A DNA stretch of 64,000 bases, from contig JBEKFQ010000003.1 of NCBI GenBank assembly GCA_050013235.1, positions 41,834 through 105,833 of the forward strand, read 5' to 3'. Within the stretch, counting starts at the first letter, position 1. Each line of letters begins with the position of its first letter. Origin of the DNA: RH-AL1 sp050013235. GTDB taxonomy: Bacteria > Pseudomonadota > Alphaproteobacteria > Rhizobiales > Beijerinckiaceae. The notes beneath the pieces were generated by a model, which was given only the letters and a program-made list of their open reading frames with translations, searched no databases and was not told where the DNA came from. Of this stretch, positions 45,147 to 53,119 are shown piece by piece. Made by a program: the position numbers and the translations under genes.

Positions 45147-46037
45147 ATGGCTTTGAACTTCGTTGTCGGCATTGTCATTGCCTTGGGATGTGTGCTCGGC
45201 GGCTTTGCGTCCGTCGGCGGTAAAATCGGAGTCTTATGGCAGCCTGCGGAATTCATCGTGATCTGCGGTGCCGCTGTCGGGATCTTCGTCGTCGCAAATC
45301 CACTTTCGACGATCAAGGATGCGGGTAAGGGAACCCTTGAAGCGATCAAGGGAAGCGTTCCCAAGAAACGCGATTATCTCGATCTTCTCGGCCTGCTCTA
45401 TGTGTTGATGCGCGAATTGCGCGGAAACAATCGGAACGAACTCGAAGCGCAAATCGACACTCCGAAAGACTCCGATCTCTTCAAGCGCTTTCCCAAGGTT
45501 CTCGCCGATAGCGACATGACGTCCTTCATTTGCGACTACTGCCGCCTCATTCTCATCGGCAATGCCCGGACCCACGAGATCGAAGCCTTGATGGACGAAG
45601 AAATCCAAACGATCAACCGCGACAAGCAAAAGGCCTATCAAGCCATCACATCCGCCGCTGACGGTCTCCCTGCTCTTGGTATCGTCGCCGCCGTTCTCGG
45701 GATTATCAAGGCCATGGGCGCCATCGACCAATCGCCGGAAGTTTTGGGTGAATTGATCGGCGCGGCTCTCGTCGGCACTTTTGCCGGCATCTTTTTGTCA
45801 TATGGCCTCGTTGGCCCGGTCGCTCACAAGATCAGAGTGACGCGCGAAAAAAAGGCACGGCTTTATGTCATCATCAAACAGACGCTTCTCGCCTTTATGA
45901 ACGGCGCCATGCCCCTCATTGCCTTGGAACATGGCCGTAAGACGATCTCTTCCTACGACCGGCCGTCGATCGACGACGTTGAAAACGAGACGATGAATGG
46001 CGGACAAGCGCCCGACTCGGTCAAGCAGGCGGCTTAA
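45147..46037 (+). CDS. motA: Flagellar stator protein MotA
   Basis: The 296-aa protein has four transmembrane helices with MotA features (VGIVIALGCVLGGFAS at the start, PALGIVAAVLGIIKAMGAI and GALVGTFAGIFLSYGLVGPVA-type helices later). It forms the ion channel with MotB. ATG 45147 gives the expected N-terminus MALNFVVG; AGGAG lies very close to it (only one or two bases), which is unusual. It runs directly into fliM. Confidence 0.95.
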   Translation: MALNFVVGIVIALGCVLGGFASVGGKIGVLWQPAEFIVICGAAVGIFVVANPLSTIKDAGKGTLEAIKGSVPKKRDYLDLLGLLYVLMRELRGNNRNELEAQIDTPKDSDLFKRFPKVLADSDMTSFICDYCRLILIGNARTHEIEALMDEEIQTINRDKQKAYQAITSAADGLPALGIVAAVLGIIKAMGAIDQSPEVLGELIGAALVGTFAGIFLSYGLVGPVAHKIRVTREKKARLYVIIKQTLLAFMNGAMPLIALEHGRKTISSYDRPSIDDVENETMNGGQAPDSVKQAA

Positions 46038-47006
46038 ATGACAAAGGCATCCCTGAGTATGACTCAAGCGAGCATGGGACATTTCAGCCCCGCTTCGCTC
46101 CTGAGCAATGCGCCGCAGACAAGCGAAGCCAACCCCTTCGTGAAGGAAACGATCAAACGGATCGCGGATGCGTGCATTCCGCAATTCTCCAAAGTCTTTG
46201 GGGAAGGTGTCAGCATCTCGTTTTCGCTAGCGTCGCTCACCAACGAGACCGCGAGCGATTTCCTCGCATCCTTGGAAAAGACCGCGGTTACCGGTCTTTT
46301 CGAGGTTCCCGATGCCAATTCGCGCATGGTTGTGAGTCTCGAAGACGATTTTGTCCAGCTTTACATCGAACTCATGTGCGGCGGCGTGTGCGGGGAGCCT
46401 TTACCCTCCGAGCCGCGCCCCGGCACGCCGATCGATCGTCAATTTGCCCGCTCGGCGCTCAACCTGCTTGCGACGGTCTTCGAAAAGGAATGTGCAATCT
46501 TTCATTTAGGCGCGATCACTTTTGGTCAGATCGAAGCCAAATTCGATCCGCTTGTCCTGGGGAATCGTTCTTCGAAAGTCACCGTGGCGAACCTGGCGTT
46601 CGAATGCCGCAACGTCCGCGCTACCCTGCGTGCCGCGATACCTTCCGCTATCGCCGATCGATTCAAGCTCGACGCTTTACCTTCGTCGCCAGCCGCGGGC
46701 TCGCTCGACCCGCTTTGGACCGAGCATTTCCAATCCGAAGTTGGGCGGGCGATGGTCAAGTTGGATGCCTATCTCGATGCCAATAGTCTCAGGCTAGGTG
46801 ACATCGCGGACTTGAAGATCGGTCAAACTCTGCTCCTCCCGAGAATGGTCTCCAGCCGCTGCGAACTTCGAAGCGACAAGAAGCTTCTATTCCGCTGTGA
46901 GTTGGGCCAAACGGACGGCCGGTATTCCGTTCGTATTTCCGAGACTTCGCCAGAGCCAGAGAGCGGTGGCGCCGCGCCACCAAACGTCTTGAACCTTTTC
47001 GAATAA
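46038..47006 (+). CDS. fliM: Flagellar motor switch protein FliM
   Basis: The 322-aa protein is a divergent rhizobial FliM: no clear N-terminal CheY-binding peptide, a middle CheC-like domain (RMVVSLEDDFVQLYIELMCGG, TPIDRQFARSALNLLATVFEKE) and a C-terminal SpoA domain (LGDIADLKIGQTLLLPRM). It forms the C-ring with FliN and FliG. ATG immediately follows the motA stop (TAAATG). Confidence 0.9.
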   Translation: MTKASLSMTQASMGHFSPASLLSNAPQTSEANPFVKETIKRIADACIPQFSKVFGEGVSISFSLASLTNETASDFLASLEKTAVTGLFEVPDANSRMVVSLEDDFVQLYIELMCGGVCGEPLPSEPRPGTPIDRQFARSALNLLATVFEKECAIFHLGAITFGQIEAKFDPLVLGNRSSKVTVANLAFECRNVRATLRAAIPSAIADRFKLDALPSSPAAGSLDPLWTEHFQSEVGRAMVKLDAYLDANSLRLGDIADLKIGQTLLLPRMVSSRCELRSDKKLLFRCELGQTDGRYSVRISETSPEPESGGAAPPNVLNLFE

Positions 47007-47041
47007 TCCCGAAGTTTTCGCCCGAATATGAGGCTGCACCT

Positions 47042-47374
47042 ATGTCCGACGTTTCTTCTGACTTTGATGGCGAACTTTCCTCCTCCGCTGTTGCCGCGGG
47101 CGCCGGGGCAACGCCCCGGAACCTCGAATCGATTATGCGCATCCCGGTCGGCGTTCAAGTCATGCTCGGCTCGACGGTGATGCCCGTGGCCGATCTCATG
47201 AAGCTTGCAAAGGGCGCGATCGTCCCCCTCGACCATGGGATTGGCGAACCTGTCGATGTCCTCGTGAATGGACGGGTCGTTGCCCGCGGCGAAATGGTCG
47301 TCCTTGACGACGATCCCTCCCGCCTCGGCGTCCGATTGACCGAAATCGTTGGTTCAACAAGCCACCTCGCGTGA
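47042..47374 (+). CDS. fliN: Flagellar motor switch protein FliN
   Basis: The 110-aa protein has a short variable N-terminus and the SpoA domain (RIPVGVQVMLGSTVMPVADLMKLAKGAIVPLDHGIGEPVDVLVNGRVVARGE pattern over residues 37-90). It forms the lower C-ring. It is 35 bp after fliM and 13 bp before fliG. Confidence 0.95.
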   Translation: MSDVSSDFDGELSSSAVAAGAGATPRNLESIMRIPVGVQVMLGSTVMPVADLMKLAKGAIVPLDHGIGEPVDVLVNGRVVARGEMVVLDDDPSRLGVRLTEIVGSTSHLA

Positions 47375-47387
47375 ATAGGCAGGATCG

Positions 47388-48404
47388 ATGATCGACGCAA
47401 CGTACGATATCGACCGGGTTTACCGCCCGCTTCTCGGTCCCGAAAAAGTCGCGGCGCTTCTTCTTGTGATGGGCAAGCCCCTCGCAAGCAAATTGCTCGG
47501 GCATTTCGACGCCAACGAACTCAAAATCATCACGCGCTCCGCCGCCGAACTCGGCTCCGTGCCGATCGACGTCTTGGAAGAGCTCGTCGAAGAATTCGCG
47601 GGTGATTTTTCCAAGGAGATGGAGCTGCGGGGAACCGCGGATCAGGCCGAAGGCCTTCTCGCGGGCGCGCTTCCGCCCGACCAAGTCGCCGATATCATGT
47701 CGGACGTTTTGGGGAATTCAAACAAGTCGATCTGGGAGAAAATCTCCTCGGTCGCTCCTCAGCAGATCGCCGAGCATCTGCTGATGCAACATCCCCAAGT
47801 CATTGCTCTCAGCCTCGCCAAGGTGGATGCGGGTTGCGCCGCCGAAGTGATGGCTTTGTTGCCGCGCCCGGTTCGTAATGAAACCATGCGCCGTCTGTTG
47901 AGCCTGCGGATCGTCGGCGATCCACCTGTCCGTTTGATTGAAGTCAGACTCCACGACGATCTCATCGTCAATCCGCCGCGGCCAGCCGGGGCCACGGCCA
48001 ATAAGATGGCGGATATTATCAATAAAATGGCTCCCGAGCATATGCAGGAGATGCTAGCCGCTCTCGAGGCTGATAGGCCAGAGGACGCCGAAGTTCTCCG
48101 TTCGAAGCTTTTCTCGTTCGACGATCTCGTCAAGCTGCCGCAGAAAACACGGCAAGTCTTGTTCGAAAAGGTTCCGAGCGAACGAATCGTTCTCGCTCTG
48201 ATCGGAACGGACGAAGAGTTCTGTGCCAATGTTCTCTCGTCGCTCACGGCCCGCGCGAGACGTTTGGTCGAGAACGAAATGAGCAGTTTCGGCGACGCGC
48301 CTCAGAAAGAAATTTCCGCCGCACGGCGAGGAATCGTCGCAATGCTGCTCGAGATGGCGGAGCGCGGCGAAGTCGAACTGCGCGCTGAATCCGATGACGA
48401 GTGA
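47388..48404 (+). CDS. fliG: Flagellar motor switch protein FliG
   Basis: The 338-aa protein has the FliG N-terminal (KVAALLLVMGKPLASKLLGHF), middle (PQQIAEHLLMQHPQVIALSLAKVD) and C-terminal torque domains (FSFDDLVKLPQKTRQVLFEKV pattern with the charged residues that meet MotA). It sits between FliF and FliM in the motor. Confidence 0.95.
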   Translation: MIDATYDIDRVYRPLLGPEKVAALLLVMGKPLASKLLGHFDANELKIITRSAAELGSVPIDVLEELVEEFAGDFSKEMELRGTADQAEGLLAGALPPDQVADIMSDVLGNSNKSIWEKISSVAPQQIAEHLLMQHPQVIALSLAKVDAGCAAEVMALLPRPVRNETMRRLLSLRIVGDPPVRLIEVRLHDDLIVNPPRPAGATANKMADIINKMAPEHMQEMLAALEADRPEDAEVLRSKLFSFDDLVKLPQKTRQVLFEKVPSERIVLALIGTDEEFCANVLSSLTARARRLVENEMSSFGDAPQKEISAARRGIVAMLLEMAERGEVELRAESDDE

Positions 48405-48422
48405 AAAGGCGGCTAGTATCTC

Positions 48423-49502
48423 ATGAGCGATACTTCGAACGAGGACAAAACAGAAGAAGCAACAGACAAGAAAGTTAGTGACGCAAAGGAAAAGGGGAAT
48501 CTCCCTCACTCGCGCGAGGCCTCCGTCTTCTTTTCATTGGGCTCGACACTAATTATCGTCTCGCTTGTTCTGAAAGAGAATATTAGACCTCTAGTCGAAG
48601 CGATGACGCATGTTTTTGCGCGGCCGGATCTCTATCCCCTCAACACGCCCGCCGACGTCATGGCTCTCTTTAATGTTATCGCCAGTGCCGCGGCGGTCTT
48701 TATGATTCCGATGGTCACGATCCTCATGGTCTCGGGACTTGTCGCGTCCTTCGTCCAAGGCGTGCCGCAGGTGTCGTTTAGCCGTATTGCGCCGAACTTT
48801 TCGAAGCTTTCGCCGATCAGTGGGCTGAAGCGGATGTTCAGCCTGGATGGATTCATTCAGTTCCTCAAGAACCTCGCCAAACTCGTCCTCGTCGCTTTGG
48901 TCGCTTATATGGTTCTCCGGGGTGATTTCGAATCTCTCGTTCAGACCATCTTTATCGATCCCTCGAAGATTGGCGCGATTGTCTTGGACATGATCGCCCG
49001 TCTCCTCTCAGGGTGCTGCGTCGCTTATGCGCTTCTGACCGCGGCGGACGTTCTTTGGACGAAGGTCAAATGGCGTAAAGACTTGCGAATGACCAAGCAA
49101 GAAATCAAGGACGAAATGAAAGCGGCGGAAGGCGATCCGATTTTCAAGGCGAAGCGCCGTTCGATCGCGATGGATCGCCATAGACGCCGTATGATGGCCG
49201 CGGTTCCCAAGGCAACCCTGGTTATCGCGAATCCGACCCACTTCGCCATCGCACTCCGCTACGTTAAGGAAGAGGGCGGTGCGCCGCTCGTCCTCGCAAA
49301 GGGACAAGATCTCATCGCTCTCAAAATTCGTGAAATCGCCGAAGCCAATGGCATTCCCGTGATAGAAGACAAGGCTCTCGCAAGGTCCATGTACGATCAT
49401 GTCGAAGTGTCCAAGATGATCCCTGCGGAATTCTACAAAGCGGTTGCGGAACTCATCCATTTTCTTCAAGCACGCGCAAATCGTCAGCCGCGTTCATTCT
49501 GA
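48423..49502 (+). CDS. flhB: Flagellar export protein FlhB
   Basis: The 359-aa protein has four transmembrane helices and the autocleavage site NPTH (VIANPTHFAIALRY) that governs the switch of export substrates. The N-terminus DKTEEATDKKVSDAKEKG is typical. It is the last recognisable flagellar gene of the motA operon. Confidence 0.95.
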   Translation: MSDTSNEDKTEEATDKKVSDAKEKGNLPHSREASVFFSLGSTLIIVSLVLKENIRPLVEAMTHVFARPDLYPLNTPADVMALFNVIASAAAVFMIPMVTILMVSGLVASFVQGVPQVSFSRIAPNFSKLSPISGLKRMFSLDGFIQFLKNLAKLVLVALVAYMVLRGDFESLVQTIFIDPSKIGAIVLDMIARLLSGCCVAYALLTAADVLWTKVKWRKDLRMTKQEIKDEMKAAEGDPIFKAKRRSIAMDRHRRRMMAAVPKATLVIANPTHFAIALRYVKEEGGAPLVLAKGQDLIALKIREIAEANGIPVIEDKALARSMYDHVEVSKMIPAEFYKAVAELIHFLQARANRQPRSF

Positions 49503-49511
49503 AGGTCGTCG

Positions 49512-49997
49512 ATGTCCAAAACACTAACACGAATCGACCTTGTCCGCACGAAGATCGTTGCGAACAGTATTCGAGAAATTGCCGCCGATCTGCGGTTGAT
49601 CGATGTCAGCGATCTCATCGCTTTCATTCACGGAGAAAAGTTCGCGAACATCGAGGATCTCGTAAGTTCCTCGACGGAGCTTTTCTTCAAGGAAGGAACG
49701 ATGAACTTCGCTTGGGCTGCTGCTCTCGATGTCAGTTGGGACGAGCCGCCGACGATCCTCATCGATATGGAATTCCATCACATGTCGGTGTCGGCGTTCT
49801 TTACGCTCGCGCTCAAGAACACACATGGATGCATCGACGTCAAACATATTTGGTTCGCGGTGCCGTCGTTCGACGACGAATATGATACGGCCCGGCTCGC
49901 CGATGCCATCGCGGATGCCCGTCTCGTGCCGGTCAAGCCATTCCAGCGTGAAAAGTCCTTTCAATCCATCGGGAATGCGACGGGGAAGGGCTCTTAG
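49512..49997 (+). CDS. Unknown protein downstream of flhB
   Basis: The 161-aa soluble protein starts 9 bp after flhB, so it is probably cotranscribed. It shows alpha/beta character with strands such as PPTILIDMEFHHMSVSAFFTLAL and no signal or membrane segment. Family not recognised; a motility-linked role is suggested by position only. Confidence 0.7.
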   Translation: MSKTLTRIDLVRTKIVANSIREIAADLRLIDVSDLIAFIHGEKFANIEDLVSSSTELFFKEGTMNFAWAAALDVSWDEPPTILIDMEFHHMSVSAFFTLALKNTHGCIDVKHIWFAVPSFDDEYDTARLADAIADARLVPVKPFQREKSFQSIGNATGKGS

Positions 49998-49998
49998 A

Positions 49999-50109
49999 AT
50001 GCGGTGGCGGCTCGAAGATCAATCGTTTCGGCGTTACAAGAGTGACGGGGATGATTGGCGCGAGCTGACGATCCGCGTCCAGGGAGCGTATGATGACGGC
50101 GCGGCTTGA
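49999..50109 (+). CDS. Possible 36-aa small protein
   Basis: A short frame starts at ATG 49999 directly after the previous stop, with a GAAGGG ribosome site about nine bases upstream, and overlaps the start of the PilZ-like gene. It encodes a charged, Trp-containing peptide (MRWRLEDQSFRRYKSDGDDW). It may be real or may only serve to couple translation. Confidence 0.3.
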   Translation: MRWRLEDQSFRRYKSDGDDWRELTIRVQGAYDDGAA

Positions 50110-50458
50110 ACTCGGACGGAAGGTTGGACCTGGTCCGCTCAGTGAGCAGTTGCGCTCCGAATTCACCTATAGCGTGATCAGTGTGGCTCCGTCCAAGGGG
50201 CCTCCCGCCGATAAGCGAAGCAATGAACGGTTGCGGACCCGGCTGCGCGCGGGTCAATTAACGGACAAACGGCACGGGGTGATCGTGGATTGTTTGATTC
50301 AAGATCGCTCTCATACCGGGGCAAGGCTCCGCCTCGCGCAGGACCGGCCGTTGCCAAAACTATTTCTTCTCTCGGATGATGTCAGTCAGGTTCAGTTTTG
50401 GGTTCAACTCGCATGGCAAAAGGGGCGGGATGCCGGTGTCAAGTTTGTAAAGGTCTAA
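50090..50458 (+). CDS. PilZ-like domain protein (putative)
   Basis: The 122-aa protein carries a PilZ-like pattern: RLRTRLRAGQLTD, then a strand and DCLIQDRSHTGARLRL, where the D/NxSxxG element is the c-di-GMP contact in PilZ domains. PilZ proteins sense c-di-GMP and often slow the motor. Position just after the motA-flhB operon fits a role in motility control. The domain is short and assigned from pattern only. Confidence 0.55.
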   Translation: MMTARLELGRKVGPGPLSEQLRSEFTYSVISVAPSKGPPADKRSNERLRTRLRAGQLTDKRHGVIVDCLIQDRSHTGARLRLAQDRPLPKLFLLSDDVSQVQFWVQLAWQKGRDAGVKFVKV

Positions 50459-50707
50459 ACCGGTTTGCGGAAGGCAATTCACGCGAGGCTGCTTGGACTC
50501 TTGCCGTAGCGGGGAGTCTCGCGGGAAGACCGGGATGACTTTTCCGGACTCTTCCTCGCAATCGCGTGCCGGCGCCGCCCGCTCGAACGCGGGTGTGAGA
50601 TATCACGTGAATGAAGATTTTTTCGAGGGGACGGGAAGCTCGAGAGCTTTAGGCGCCTTTCGCCGAATGCAGAACGAGCCAGACCCTAGCCTTACGGAGC
50701 ATACAAC

Positions 50708-51463
50708 ATGACAACGAATCAAAAGCGCCCTCTCGTTTTTATCGCCACACCTTGTTTTGGCGGTCTGGTGTCCCAGCACTATATGCTCTCCGTCCTGGGT
50801 CTCATGCACCACGCCGCGCAGGTGGGTTTCGATGCCACGCTGGCGCTGCTTGGGCATGATGCCTTGATCACCCGTGGCCGCAATACGCTCGTCTCGCAAT
50901 TCCTAGCCGTGCCCGATGCGACGCATATTCTCTTCATCGACGCTGATATCCGTTTCGAAGCGCAGCAAGTGACCAGCATGCTGCAATTCAATCAAGATGT
51001 CGTGGCGGGGATCTATCCGCTCAAAGTGATCAACTGGAATGCTCAAGGCGTTGCGCGCGCCGAATCCGGCGAAGCCTTGGAGACCGCGCCGCTCGAATAT
51101 GTCGGCAGCTTGTGCGAAGGCGCGGAGCTCGAACGCCGTGGCCGCTTCGCGACCGGGATTTGGTGCGGCGGCGGCTTCATGTTGATCAAACGCGAGGCCA
51201 TCTTGAAGCTCATCGCGGCCTATCCCGAAGCCCGCTACAAGAAAGTCCACGCTTTTGGCAATGCGGCGGCGGAAGAGAACCACCTGCTGTTCGATTGTAT
51301 GATCGATAAGCAGACGGGCGTCTATATCAGCGAGGATTTCGGCTTCTGTCAGAAATGGCGCGACATCGGGGGCAAGGTTTGGCTCGATACCGAAGGGCAA
51401 TTGACCCATATCGGACTTTATAATTTCATCGGCGATCCCAAGCTTCGCTTCGGGCCTAAATGA
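50708..51463 (+). CDS. GT-A-type glycosyltransferase (putative)
   Basis: The 251-aa protein has the features of a GT-A glycosyltransferase: IATPCFGGLVSQHYMLSVL at the N-terminus, the metal-binding triad in LFIDADIRFEA (DAD) at about residue 80, and a later SEDFGFCQKWRDIGG with the likely catalytic acidic residues. The acceptor is unknown. It is separated by about 250 bp from the PilZ-like gene and may be a further flagellar or surface-glycan enzyme. Confidence 0.7.
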   Translation: MTTNQKRPLVFIATPCFGGLVSQHYMLSVLGLMHHAAQVGFDATLALLGHDALITRGRNTLVSQFLAVPDATHILFIDADIRFEAQQVTSMLQFNQDVVAGIYPLKVINWNAQGVARAESGEALETAPLEYVGSLCEGAELERRGRFATGIWCGGGFMLIKREAILKLIAAYPEARYKKVHAFGNAAAEENHLLFDCMIDKQTGVYISEDFGFCQKWRDIGGKVWLDTEGQLTHIGLYNFIGDPKLRFGPK

Positions 51464-51771
51464 CAGTCCGGCGCCCCGCGTCTTTGGAGCGTGGGGCGTC
51501 TCCTAGGCCAGGAGGCGCGGGCCAAGAGATATTTTACGAGCATCTCGCTTTGATCGCGCGGCGATGGGGCGGCGCGCCTGTTAGGCCGTGCCGTGGGCCG
51601 TGATCGCGGACGCGCCAAAGCCGTCCCTTTCTCCTAAGAATTCTCGTCTTCGAGGCTATTCCAGCTCTCAACCTGCTTTACTTCCGGTCGAGCTTGAAGA
51701 AATCTGTCACCGCGTTGAACCTTCCGGTCCTTTGGCGCGACAGAGATTCAACCGGCCGGGAGTTGGCGGGG
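51464..51771. other. 308-bp intergenic region upstream of the ECF sigma gene
   Basis: Near the left edge CGCCCCGCG (51472-51480) pairs with CGTGGGGCG (51490-51498), a probable terminator stem for the glycosyltransferase. The rest holds no gene; the autoregulated sigma-factor promoter is expected here but its boxes are not assigned. Confidence 0.5.
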
Positions 51772-52332
51772 ATGCAAGCGGTTTCGGACGAAAGCCTGAT
51801 CAAGCGCGTGGCCGATGGCGACCGCGCGGCCATGCAGTCGCTTTTTGCGAGACATCACGTGCGCGTCTTCCGCTTCGTCCTCCGGATGGTGCGCAGCGAG
51901 GCGATCGCTGACGATCTCATCAGCGAGGTGTTCATGGATGTGTGGCAGCAAGCCGGGCGGTTCGAGGGGCGATCGAGCGTCTCGACATGGCTGTTCGGCA
52001 TCGCGCGGTTCAAGGCCTTGTCGGCGCTGCGGAAACCGGCGCATCGAAGCTTGGACGAGGAAACCGCCGAAGCGGTCGTGGACGATTCCGACGATCCCGA
52101 GGTGATCCGCCAGAAGCACGACAAGAGCACGGTGCTGCGCCGCTGTATCGACAAGCTTTCGCTAGAGCATCGCGAGATAATCGACCTCGTCTATTATCAC
52201 GAGATGTCGATCGAGGAGGTGGCCGGGGTCGTCGCGATCCCGCAGGCCACGGTGAAGACGCGGCTCTTTTATGCCCGCAAACGCTTGGCGGAGATCGCCA
52301 AGGATAATGGATTGGATCGAGGCTGGCCATGA
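51772..52332 (+). CDS. ECF-family RNA polymerase sigma factor
   Basis: The protein of 186 aa from ATG 51772 has sigma region 2 (SLFARHHVRVFRFVLRMV, DDLISEVFMDVWQQAGRF, STWLFGIARFKAL) and region 4 (LSLEHREIIDLVYYHEMSIEEVAGVV, ATVKTRLFYARKRL). A TTG at 51694 would add 26 unconserved residues. Its stop overlaps the start of the anti-sigma-like gene (ATGA), the usual sign of a sigma/anti-sigma pair. Confidence 0.9.
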   Translation: MQAVSDESLIKRVADGDRAAMQSLFARHHVRVFRFVLRMVRSEAIADDLISEVFMDVWQQAGRFEGRSSVSTWLFGIARFKALSALRKPAHRSLDEETAEAVVDDSDDPEVIRQKHDKSTVLRRCIDKLSLEHREIIDLVYYHEMSIEEVAGVVAIPQATVKTRLFYARKRLAEIAKDNGLDRGWP

Positions 52333-53015
52333 CCGAGGAAAAACCCGTCGCGGGGCGCGAGATTGCCGATCTCCTCCCCTTTTATGCCACCGGCCGCTTG
52401 GACGGGGAGGACCGCCAGCGGGTCATGCGCGCCCTGATGAGCGATGCGGAGCTGCGGCGCGAACTCAGCCTGATCCTGGAAGAGCGCAGTGCCGCGATCG
52501 AGGACAACGAGGCGCTGGCCGCGCCCTCGCGCCAGGCCGCGGCGAAGTTTTTCGCCGCTTTGGACGCGGCGCCGGCGCGAGGGAAAGCGCGGTTCGATCT
52601 CGCGGGCTGGCTCGCGGCGCGGCTCGAGAGCTTGGCCCCGCGACCCCTGGCTTGGGGCGCGATGGCGGCGGCTCTGGTCGTCGCGGCCCAGGCCGGGTTG
52701 ATCGGCACGCTCATCGCCGGCCGGCACGGCACGCAGGCGGCGTTTGAAAGCGCCTCGATCAATCCCGGCGCGGGCATCCGCAGCGGAGGGTCGCTCATCG
52801 TGTCGTTTGTCCCCAACGCGACGGCGCAAGAGATCAACAAGCTTTTGGAAGATAATACGGCTTCGATCGTCGCGGGTCCCTTGCCGGGCGGGCTCTACGA
52901 GCTGCGCTTGGGGGATCGCGCTCTGACCAAGGCCGAAGTAGACGAATTGATCGTGCGCTTGAAAGAGCGCCGCAACCTCATCCGCTTCGTCGCGCCAGGC
53001 GCGCCGCCGGATTAA
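52329..53015 (+). CDS. Putative membrane anti-sigma factor with C-terminal propeptide-like domain
   Basis: The 228-aa protein has an N-terminal helical sigma-binding region (residues 1-60, ADLLPFYATGRLDGEDRQRV, without the zinc Cys/His set), a transmembrane segment near 115-135 (AWGAMAAALVVAAQAGLIGTL) and a periplasmic C-terminal domain (GGSLIVSFVPNATAQEINKLL, then GGLYELRLGD and RRNLIRFVAP). That last domain looks like the ferredoxin-like propeptide/inhibitor domain of subtilases. The next gene is a subtilase, so protease control of the anti-sigma factor is a reasonable hypothesis. Confidence 0.7.
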   Translation: MTEEKPVAGREIADLLPFYATGRLDGEDRQRVMRALMSDAELRRELSLILEERSAAIEDNEALAAPSRQAAAKFFAALDAAPARGKARFDLAGWLAARLESLAPRPLAWGAMAAALVVAAQAGLIGTLIAGRHGTQAAFESASINPGAGIRSGGSLIVSFVPNATAQEINKLLEDNTASIVAGPLPGGLYELRLGDRALTKAEVDELIVRLKERRNLIRFVAPGAPPD

Positions 53016-53060
53016 TTGGGTGCGCCGCTGGATTAAGTGGGCGCGCCGCTGGATTGTAAC
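53001..53060 (+). repeat. Three tandem 21-bp units across the anti-sigma stop codon
   Basis: Units start at 53001, 53022 and 53043 (GCGCCGCTGGATTAAGTGGGC type); the last is incomplete. The period of 21 keeps frame, so each of the first two units carries an in-frame TAA. It looks like recent tandem duplication. Confidence 0.8.
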
Positions 53061-53119
53061 TCGGTTTAAGCTTCGTTTTCCCCTCGATGCGGGTATGAAG
53101 GGGGTATAGGAGAATCGCC

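Noticed and set aside
50112..50130. Third copy of ACGGAAGGTTGGAC, the first 14 bases of the flagellin leaders
   Set aside because: It lies inside the PilZ-like coding sequence, and the partner segments GTCCAA and TCCAACC are not found at matching distances, so it is probably chance.
50493..50711. 72-codon frame before the glycosyltransferase at 50708
   Set aside because: Ser/Arg-rich product with no recognised features; the region is better read as the leader of the next gene.
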